12,549 nucleotides of DNA. Source: Coriobacteriales bacterium. Lineage in GTDB: Bacteria > Actinomycetota > Coriobacteriia > Coriobacteriales > UBA8131. The DNA lies in the NCBI GenBank assembly GCA_031272005.1, contig JAISUQ010000180.1, positions 1 to 12,549 on the forward strand. Direction: 5' to 3'. Shown here one piece after another: positions 1-5,109 of this stretch; the stretch's first letter is position 1, and each line of letters starts with the position of its first letter. The translations under genes and the position numbers were made by a program. A model generated the notes under the pieces. That model worked only from the letters and a program-made list of their open reading frames with translations. It searched no databases and had not been told where the DNA came from.

Positions 1-956
1 ACTCCTACGGCAACAGCCTGGAGGTCATGGAGGCTTTGAAGAAGGTCGAATTCCTGGTCACCACCGAGTACTGGATGACCACCTGCGCGCTGTACTCCGA
101 TTACGTGCTGCCGATAGCCGGCGCCCTGGAGCGGCCGATAGTGCACAACAGCTACGGCTGCTCGGTATCGCTGGTGGCCTCGCAGCGCGCCATCTATCCC
201 AAGTACGAGCGCGGCACCGACTACTGGTTCTGGAGGGGACTGGCCCTGCGTCTGGGCCAGGACGAAGATATGTGGCCCTGGGAGAACGAGGAGGAAGCCT
301 ACTACTACGTGGTCTGGCCCCTGGGCTTTGACGTCGAGGATTACGACCAGTTTGTGGAGGAGATTGGTCATTACTTCCCCGACCCGGTGTTCTACCGCTA
401 CAAGGATGAGGGATTCAATACCCGCTCCGGCAAGGTTGAGCTGTATTCCAGCGTTTTGGAGGAGCTGGGATACCCACCGATGCCCACCTATTATGGTCCG
501 GTGGAGAACGAGGAGGAGCATCCGGAGTTGGCGGAGGAGTACCCGCTGGCACTGACTGCCGGCGGCGGATTCATGCCCTTCCATCACTCCGAGGAGTTCA
601 ACATCAAGGAGCTGCGTTACATCCGCCACGACCCCTACTTCCAGATCAACACCCGTACCGCCGCTGAGCTGGGCATCCAGGAGGGTGACTGGTGCTACAT
701 CGAAACCAAACGTGGGTGCATCCGCCAGCGGGCGTCGGTCACCGAGGCCGTGCATCCCAAGGTTGTTGTCACCCAACGCGGCTGGTGGTACCCCGAGCGC
801 GGGGCAACGGGAGAGGACCCCTTTGGCGCTCTGGAATCCAACACCAACGTGTTGACGGCTACCGCTGCCGACGAGTGCGACCCAATCAGCGGCACCTGGG
901 CTAATCGAGGTCTGCTCTGCAAGGTCTATCCAGCCGAGGGAGGTGGTGTCAGATGA
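1..956 (+). CDS. Molybdopterin oxidoreductase catalytic subunit (DMSO reductase family), C-terminal part, 5' truncated by window
   Basis: The reading frame is open from base 3, so the gene begins outside the window and only about 317 C-terminal residues are visible. The first part has the family pattern of a cofactor-pocket segment followed by a statement of a secreted or cofactor-binding site (EYWMTTCALYSDYVLPIAG, then ERP). A TRSGKVELYSS stretch precedes the C-terminal molydop-binding domain, which starts near YPLALTAGGG and contains INTRTAAELGIQEGD and the RGWWYPE segment. In the family these residues hold the bis-MGD molybdenum or tungsten cofactor. The [4Fe-4S] motif, any Tat signal and the metal ligand lie upstream and cannot be seen, so neither substrate nor cell side can be assigned. 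The stop overlaps the start of the ferredoxin subunit by 4 bases, the usual catalytic-FeS-membrane order of CISM operons. Confidence 0.93.
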   Translation, partial: SYGNSLEVMEALKKVEFLVTTEYWMTTCALYSDYVLPIAGALERPIVHNSYGCSVSLVASQRAIYPKYERGTDYWFWRGLALRLGQDEDMWPWENEEEAYYYVVWPLGFDVEDYDQFVEEIGHYFPDPVFYRYKDEGFNTRSGKVELYSSVLEELGYPPMPTYYGPVENEEEHPELAEEYPLALTAGGGFMPFHHSEEFNIKELRYIRHDPYFQINTRTAAELGIQEGDWCYIETKRGCIRQRASVTEAVHPKVVVTQRGWWYPERGATGEDPFGALESNTNVLTATAADECDPISGTWANRGLLCKVYPAEGGGVR

Positions 957-1513
957 CGCGCTTTGCCATGGTCATGGACACCCGGCGTTGTGTGGGTTGT
1001 GACTCCTGCACCATCGCCTGCAAGATCCAAAACGACCTGCCGCTGCAGATCTTCTTCAACCCTGTGGTCACCGACGGACCGCACGGCATTTATCCGCAAT
1101 TGCATATGAATCATATTCCGTTGATGTGCATGCATTGCGCCGAGTCGCCCTGTGTGCATGTCTGCCCCACGGGGGCGTCCAAACAGGACGACGACGGCAT
1201 CATCTGGGTCGACCCGGTCAGCTGCATCGGCTGCGGGGCTTGCATCGCCGCCTGCCCGTATGACATGCGTCATAAGGATAAGGGCAGCGGCGTCTGCATG
1301 AAGTGTGACTTCTGCAAGGACCGCGTGCGCAAGCGCCAGGAGCCGCATTGTGTCTGGACCTGCCATCAGCGGGCCCGCATCTTCGGCGATTTGGACGACC
1401 CCAACAGTGAGGTCTCCAGGTTGGTGGCTTCACTGCGCACCGAGCGGCTGTTGGCCGATCTGGGTACCGATCCGCAGGTTTATTACATCGTGGGAACTGG
1501 AGGCCAGGGATGA
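953..1513 (+). CDS. DmsB/PsrB-like four-cluster ferredoxin, electron-transfer subunit
   Basis: This 186-residue protein should carry electrons between the molybdenum subunit and the membrane subunit. Four cysteine groups are visible: C13/C16/C19/C23, C59/C62/C67/C71, C91/C94/C97/C101 and C115/C118/C121 with C133/C137. They form the alternating pattern of the DmsB/PsrB/NrfC family, which binds four [4Fe-4S] clusters. The tail RIFGDLDDPNSEVSRL is also typical of the family. No signal peptide is present, as expected for a subunit that stays cytoplasmic or is carried across by its Tat-exported partner. The start ATG overlaps the preceding stop, with a GGGAGG Shine-Dalgarno at 938-943. The stop overlaps the next ATG, so translational coupling across the operon is likely. 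The family call is firm and the substrate of the complex is unknown. Confidence 0.95.
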   Translation: MTRFAMVMDTRRCVGCDSCTIACKIQNDLPLQIFFNPVVTDGPHGIYPQLHMNHIPLMCMHCAESPCVHVCPTGASKQDDDGIIWVDPVSCIGCGACIAACPYDMRHKDKGSGVCMKCDFCKDRVRKRQEPHCVWTCHQRARIFGDLDDPNSEVSRLVASLRTERLLADLGTDPQVYYIVGTGGQG

Positions 1514-2436
1514 AGCAGCATCATGTTTGGACATGGCCGATAGCCGGCTATCTATTTCTGGGCGGCCTGGGCGCCGGGATGTCCATCGTCTGTGCCGTAG
1601 CCGACCTGTTCTTCGGTAAAGGAGAGCTGCTCGGCCTGGCACCGCTGGGCGCTCTGCTCTGCCTGTGTTTAGGCAGCGGACTGTTGATCTTCGAATTGGG
1701 TCGGCCGCTGCAGTTCTGGCGGGTCTTCTCCACCCAGCGGGCCGTGCTGACCTTTGGCGCCTGGATGGTCATTCTGCTGGTGGTCTTTGACGCGCTGTAC
1801 TTCAGCTTTTTCAGCGGCTGGTTTCCTTGGAGTGCAGCTGCCGGCGCGCGTGCCGTGGTGGCTGTGATTGCGCTGCTGCTGGGCCTGGGTGTGTTGCTCT
1901 ACACCGGCATCGAGCTTTCCAGCATGAAGGCCCGGGTGTTGTGGAACACCCCGGCGTTGCCGGTGCTGTTTGCGCTGTCGGGCATCCTCACCGGCGTGGC
2001 CGGCGACTATCTGGTCTGCGGGCTCTGGCCCTATGGTGGCCCGGCTGCTGATGCTGAAGCCCTGGCCGGCATCCTGCGGCCGCTGATGGCGGGCCTGGCG
2101 GTGGCCACTGTGGTCTCGCTGTTGCTCTATGTGCTGATGATGTACACCTCATCCAATCCCACCGGGCGCACGGCGGCCACCCGTTGGCTGCGCGGCTCAT
2201 ATGCGCTGCCGTTCTGGCTGGGCGCTGTGGCCGCTGGCCTGGTACTGCCGCTGTTGCTGCTGATTCTGGGCGGCATGGCTGCTGCCCTGGGAGCCCTGCT
2301 GTTCATCGTCGGCGGAGTCTTCCTGCGCTTCCTGACGGTCTACAGCGACGACCGCCGCGAGCTGGCTGGCGAGAGGGAGCGCCTGCTCAAGCTGCCCCAC
2401 GGCGACGAGCCCTTCCTGAAGAGCAACTGGGGCTGA
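1510..2436 (+). CDS. NrfD/PsrC-like polytopic membrane subunit
   Basis: This 308-residue, very hydrophobic protein has about eight predicted transmembrane helices, roughly at residues 9-31, 40-60, 77-98, 108-132, 143-165, 182-205, 230-252 and 255-275 by eye. The N-terminal WTWPIAGYLFLGGLGAG and the FELGRPLQFWRVF segment match the NrfD/PsrC family, which anchors CISM complexes and exchanges electrons with quinones. A GGAGG Shine-Dalgarno (1499-1503) sits six bases before the ATG, which overlaps the ferredoxin stop by four bases. The role inferred here is quinone oxidation or reduction for the upstream catalytic and FeS subunits. Direction of electron flow cannot be told from the sequence. Confidence 0.93.
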   Translation: MKQHHVWTWPIAGYLFLGGLGAGMSIVCAVADLFFGKGELLGLAPLGALLCLCLGSGLLIFELGRPLQFWRVFSTQRAVLTFGAWMVILLVVFDALYFSFFSGWFPWSAAAGARAVVAVIALLLGLGVLLYTGIELSSMKARVLWNTPALPVLFALSGILTGVAGDYLVCGLWPYGGPAADAEALAGILRPLMAGLAVATVVSLLLYVLMMYTSSNPTGRTAATRWLRGSYALPFWLGAVAAGLVLPLLLLILGGMAAALGALLFIVGGVFLRFLTVYSDDRRELAGERERLLKLPHGDEPFLKSNWG

Positions 2437-2437
2437 T

Positions 2438-2779
2438 ATGGATTTCGCACCCGAAGATATCCGAGCGTTTCTGGAGATGCTGATGATCATCGCCTTTGGC
2501 CTGGCCTGGCCGGCGACGGTGATCAAGTCGGTGAAGTCGCGGACTGCTAAAGGCAAGAGCCTGGCCTTCATGATCGGCATCTGGCTCGGATATCTCTTCG
2601 GGGTGCTGGCCCACATCTTCAGCAATGAGATCAACTACCCGATGTTCTTCTACTTCATCAACATGGGCATGGTCACTGCCGACATCTGCCTCTACTTCCG
2701 CAACCGCCGCCTCGACCGCGAAGCCGACGCCGCTGCCGCTGCCAACCAAAACAACCCCAACCCGACCCCGCCAACCTGA
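2438..2779 (+). CDS. Small three-helix membrane protein with a PQ-loop-like motif
   Basis: This 113-residue protein begins one base after the NrfD-like stop and so belongs to the CISM operon. Three hydrophobic stretches lie near residues 11-28, 41-62 and 66-87. Between the first two, a WP pair at 24-25 is followed by IKSVKSRTAKGKSLAF. This resembles the PQ-loop of SemiSWEET/MtN3-type proteins, with P-x(n)-K-S-x-x-x-x-G-x-S spacing, although the glutamine is replaced by alanine. Three helices equal one SemiSWEET half-unit. The end (residues 93-113) is a charged, then Asn/Pro-rich tail and is probably disordered. It could be an accessory subunit or assembly factor of the membrane complex, or a small transporter. 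Only a weak Shine-Dalgarno (GGGG, 2429-2432) is seen, which suggests translation depends on coupling. Function is unknown. Confidence 0.8.
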   Translation: MDFAPEDIRAFLEMLMIIAFGLAWPATVIKSVKSRTAKGKSLAFMIGIWLGYLFGVLAHIFSNEINYPMFFYFINMGMVTADICLYFRNRRLDREADAAAAANQNNPNPTPPT

Positions 2780-2809
2780 GCAGCCGAAATCCCGTCACTT
2801 GAGCACATA

Positions 2810-2870
2810 ATTGCCTTAAAGTAAACAAAAATATCGAATATGCATAGCTCAACGTTTAATTAAGGGCAAT
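2810..2870. repeat. Imperfect inverted repeat with long loop
   Basis: ATTGCCTTAA at 2810-2819 pairs with TTAAGGGCAAT at 2860-2870, with one bulged base and a 40-base A/T-rich spacer. It lies 30 bases after the CISM operon stop. It could be a weak terminator or mRNA 3'-end structure, or a protein-binding site; the long loop makes a classic terminator unlikely. Confidence 0.35.
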
Positions 2871-2894
2871 AATAATGCATTTCAACCTACAATA

Positions 2895-2908
2895 AGCCCA
2901 TATGGGCT
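2895..2908. repeat. 14-base perfect palindrome
   Basis: AGCCCATATGGGCT reads the same on both strands. Its central symmetry and lack of a loop fit a dimeric protein-binding site better than an RNA hairpin, but it lies between convergent genes, where an operator would have no obvious promoter to control. Confidence 0.35.
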
Positions 2909-2954
2909 ATGCCATAGTTGGGAGAATCGGTGTCTTCTCGGATACCGATAGATG

Positions 2955-2985
2955 ATACCCACGCCTGAAGCTCCAGCGTGGGTAT
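2955..2985. repeat. Hairpin with 10-bp perfect stem, terminator-like without a T-run
   Basis: ATACCCACGC (2955-2964) and GCGTGGGTAT (2976-2985) form a perfect 10-bp stem with an 11-base loop. The loop can pair further (TG with CA) around a bulge. It lies 45 bases past the stop of the minus-strand EFR1 gene, a natural place for a 3'-end structure. No U-tract follows on either strand, so factor-dependent termination, mRNA stabilisation or a mobile-element remnant remain open. Confidence 0.45.
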
Positions 2986-3029
2986 AGCCAAAACGGTTAT
3001 CATAGTGGCCAGCAGGGCCAATGCCGCTC

Positions 3030-3815
3030 TTAAAGAACCAACACCGGCTCTCTGCGGGCGGTGCAGTTGGCTTCGAGCATGCCGATTATCGGGGTGATGA
3101 CCTCGGCTGGGTAGATCTTGGCATCCACCGCGCAGGCATTGATACAGGCGCCACAGCCGATGCAGCTGGCGCTGACCACAGCCGGGTCGTCGCTGCTGAT
3201 GGCGGCAGTGGGACAGACCTCCACGCAGGCCAGGCAACCGATGCAATCGTCGCTGGTCAGCGGGGTGAAGATGCTCATCGGTGGAGCCTGGGTGTAAGGG
3301 CTGTTGCCTGGGACCTCTACAGCTGCCGGCGCCGGCTCGGCCAGCTTGGCCAGCAGTTGGCGGGCGAAGTCGGCAGCGATGGCCAGATCAGCGTCATCCG
3401 GGCGACCGGTACCAACCTTGGCAGTGAAGCTGTGCTCGCAGCTGAAGGCTGCGGCTGCCACGACCACAAAGCCGTTGGCTGCCAGTGTATCGGCGGCCTC
3501 CAGCAGGGCGTCGTCGAAGTGACGGTTACCGAAGCTGGCGACGATTGCTACTGGGGTATCCTGTCCCCGCAAGCCTTGCAGCTCCTGCAAAAACGGCACA
3601 GGCACCCGCCCGGCATAGACCGGAAAGCCCACTACCAGCGCATCCTCAGCACCATAGCTGCGGGTCACGCCCCGGTTGGCAGCCATGGTCACGTTTGCAG
3701 CGGCCACCTCCCAGGTTCCCTTGGCATCTTCGGCCAGCACCCGTTGCAGCTCGTCGAAGACCTCGCCCGTCGAACCTGTGGGGCTGAAGAAAATCAAATC
3801 CATCTTTGCGCTCAT
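3030..3815 (-). CDS. EFR1-type flavodoxin-ferredoxin fusion protein
   Basis: This 261-residue cytoplasmic protein has two parts. Residues 1-165 are a flavodoxin-like domain with the FMN phosphate loop SPTGST (11-16) and the GFPVYAGRVP segment. Residues 191-228 hold two [4Fe-4S] sites: C191/C194/C197/C201 followed by proline, and C218/C221/C224/C228, where the usual proline after the last cysteine is alanine. This is the architecture of the EFR1 family, thought to shuttle electrons between FMN and low-potential FeS clusters; partners are generally unknown. The start is supported by a GGGAG Shine-Dalgarno upstream of the first ATG; a second ATG four codons in is less well placed. It follows the trigger-factor-like gene on the same strand after 79 bases, so the two may be co-transcribed. 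Confidence 0.92.
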   Translation of the reverse strand: MSAKMDLIFFSPTGSTGEVFDELQRVLAEDAKGTWEVAAANVTMAANRGVTRSYGAEDALVVGFPVYAGRVPVPFLQELQGLRGQDTPVAIVASFGNRHFDDALLEAADTLAANGFVVVAAAAFSCEHSFTAKVGTGRPDDADLAIAADFARQLLAKLAEPAPAAVEVPGNSPYTQAPPMSIFTPLTSDDCIGCLACVEVCPTAAISSDDPAVVSASCIGCGACINACAVDAKIYPAEVITPIIGMLEANCTARREPVLVL

Positions 3816-3853
3816 TACTGCTCCCTTCCCTTTCGTGATGCTGTTATCTGTCA

Positions 3854-3873
3854 GCCGGCGCGTCTGCGCCGGC
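3854..3873 (-). repeat. Hairpin with 8-bp GC stem between the chaperone and EFR1 genes
   Basis: GCCGGCGC (3854-3861) and GCGCCGGC (3866-3873) form a perfect stem around a four-base loop. It lies 21 bases beyond the chaperone stop and about 40 bases before the EFR1 start. No T-run follows on the minus strand, so it may be an intercistronic processing or attenuation structure rather than a full terminator. Confidence 0.5.
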
Positions 3874-3894
3874 AGTCACGCCTGTATCTTCGCC

Positions 3895-4884
3895 TCAGCT
3901 CGCATCCGCCCCCGCATCCGCCCCAGCGCTGCCGCCAGCCTCCGCATCCGCCCCCGCATCCGCCTCAGCCCCGGCACCCGCCCCGGCTTCCGCGCCTGCG
4001 TCGGCACCTGCTCCTGCCGCCGTATCCACGTCCACGTACTCAATCACCGCCGTCTGCGCCAGCCACTTGTTGGCCTTACCGCGCAGAGCGGCCTCGCGAA
4101 TCAGATACATCCGGCCGGTCAACTCATATTCCTGGCGGGTTTCGCGCTCCCGCCCGGCGATCATCTGGCTGAAGACCTCCTCAATGTCGGCCTCATCTAC
4201 CTCCAGTTTGAGATGCCTGGCCAGGGCATCCAGGCAAAAACTGTGCGTCAGCACTTCGCGGACCTGCATCATCAAGGCCATGGAGAACTGCTGAGAGCCG
4301 CCCGGTTGCTGTTCGATGAAAGTCTCCAGATCCATATCCTGGGCCTTGAGGCTGCGGGCGTAGTTGGCCAATATCTCTTCCCGGGTGAATTCGAACAACT
4401 CATCCGGGATCTGCCCCTGAAAGCGGCCGGCGAATTCTGAGGCAGCCAGAAAAGCGATGATGTTAGCTTGCTCGCGCTGGCTGCTGGTGTTGCGGGGCAC
4501 CTTGATCTGCACCGGCTCATAGGAGGAGACCTCAAAGGTTGGCTTGGGCGTCACCACCGCTGTAAAGCTCAGCGCCTGGCCAGGCTGTACCGTCGCCGCG
4601 CCGGCCTCAATCTGCGGCCGCATCACGATGTCCAGCTTCTCCTGAGTGACGGCAAACGGCGCCAGGAACTCCATGACATGGAAATCCCGCGCCGAGTTGT
4701 AGTAACTCTCGCCGACCAAAGCAATCAAGGCCGCCTGGACATCGGCGACAATCAGCGGATCGAGCTCATTTTCATAAGCCAGCTGAAAATTGACAAATCT
4801 GATAGCCTCATCGACTTTGGTGGGTGGTGCCGTGATGTGCAGTTCGATCTTGCCATCCGGGCGGGTTTTTCTGGAAACTTTCAT
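3895..4884 (-). CDS. Trigger-factor-like chaperone lacking a PPIase domain, with acidic repetitive tail
   Basis: The protein has 329 residues from the start chosen here. Residues 1-130 resemble the trigger factor N-terminal fold (IELHITAPPTKVDEAI, and FTAVVTPKPTFEVSSYEP near 107-124). Residues 155-285 resemble its C-terminal substrate-holding domain (GQIPDELFEFTREEILANY, then LEVDEADIEEVF). The middle FKBP-type prolyl isomerase domain is missing, and the GFRxGxxP ribosome-docking loop is not visible where expected near residue 36-50. The last 40 residues are almost only Ala, Gly, Asp, Glu and Ser. The ATG at 4884 is chosen because GAGGAG (4890-4895) lies five bases upstream; an in-frame extension to 5022 gives non-homologous, basic sequence. 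A dedicated, off-ribosome chaperone for a secreted or cofactor-containing client is a reasonable inference, as for the trigger-factor-like PceT of reductive dehalogenase clusters. Confidence 0.8.
   Translation of the reverse strand: MKVSRKTRPDGKIELHITAPPTKVDEAIRFVNFQLAYENELDPLIVADVQAALIALVGESYYNSARDFHVMEFLAPFAVTQEKLDIVMRPQIEAGAATVQPGQALSFTAVVTPKPTFEVSSYEPVQIKVPRNTSSQREQANIIAFLAASEFAGRFQGQIPDELFEFTREEILANYARSLKAQDMDLETFIEQQPGGSQQFSMALMMQVREVLTHSFCLDALARHLKLEVDEADIEEVFSQMIAGRERETRQEYELTGRMYLIREAALRGKANKWLAQTAVIEYVDVDTAAGAGADAGAEAGAGAGAEADAGADAEAGGSAGADAGADAS
3901..4020 (-). repeat. GC-rich low-complexity coding repeat (chaperone tail)
   Basis: The codons for the Ala/Gly/Asp/Glu tail are built from variants of a short GCATCCGCCCC-type unit (plus strand). 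A 22-base exact copy occurs at 3901-3922 and again at 3943-3964, a period of 42 bases or 14 codons. The frame is kept throughout. Such repeats expand and contract by slippage, so tail length may vary between strains. Confidence 0.7.
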
Positions 4885-4889
4885 CGCTG

Positions 4890-4895
4890 CTCCTC
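4890..4895 (-). promoter_or_regulatory. Ribosome binding site fixing the chaperone start
   Basis: Read on the minus strand, GAGGAG lies five bases before the ATG at 4884. It favours this start over the upstream in-frame ATG at 5022, which would add 46 residues unlike trigger factor. Confidence 0.7.
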
Positions 4896-4960
4896 GTCTG
4901 CTCCGAATCCCATAATTGTAGGCACCCCCCCTTACGAAGAGGAAAAACTCCCTGAACCAT

Positions 4961-4975
4961 TCCAGTATAACTGGA
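4961..4975. promoter_or_regulatory. Candidate operator, perfect inverted repeat
   Basis: TCCAGT and ACTGGA flank a three-base centre, giving a 15-base dyad typical in size for a dimeric regulator. On the minus strand it sits near or upstream of the expected chaperone promoter. A related site (12 of 15 positions on the reverse strand) occurs at 9045-9059 before the second DUF2064 gene. The binder is unknown; the adjacent LuxR-type regulator is one candidate. Confidence 0.4.
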
Positions 4976-5109
4976 TAATTTGAAGGTTTGGTCGCACAGG
5001 GGGCATGACACTGCGGTTTCATCCATATGGGTGAGATTGAGGCTGATAATTCACCCCGACTCTCATACAGTTATTTGGTAGAAAAGTATTGCAAATTTCG
5101 TTAGGATGA

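Larger units (their letters stand above)
2780..3029. other. AT-rich convergent intergenic region with inverted repeats
   Basis: This 250-base stretch separates the plus-strand CISM operon from the minus-strand chaperone/EFR1 unit, so both transcripts run into it. Bases 2800-2895 are much richer in A/T than the coding DNA around them. I see no credible gene. It holds an imperfect inverted repeat (2810-2819 with 2860-2870), a 14-base palindrome (2895-2908) and a 10-bp-stem hairpin (2955-2985). None is followed by a clear T-run on either strand, so intrinsic terminators cannot be assigned with confidence, although termination is expected here. Confidence 0.6.
4885..5109. promoter_or_regulatory. 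Divergent control region between chaperone and LuxR-type regulator
   Basis: These 225 bases lie between the minus-strand chaperone and the plus-strand regulator and must contain at least one promoter each way. It is more A/T-rich than the genes. I see no -35/-10 pair with good spacing on either strand; TACAAT on the minus strand near 4915 is a possible -10 for the chaperone. A perfect inverted repeat lies at 4961-4975. Confidence 0.55.

Noticed and set aside
2887..3246. 119-codon minus-strand frame extending into the convergent gap
   Set aside because: Most of it is an alternative frame of the EFR1 gene, and the end crosses hairpins without any protein-like feature.
3021..4172. 383-codon open frame on the plus strand
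   Set aside because: It is antisense to the EFR1 and chaperone genes, and its His/Pro/Arg-rich end mirrors the chaperone repeat.
4885..5022. 46-residue N-terminal extension of the chaperone
   Set aside because: The inner ATG at 4884 has a strong Shine-Dalgarno and begins the trigger-factor-like sequence; the extension has no similarity and would use up the divergent promoter region.
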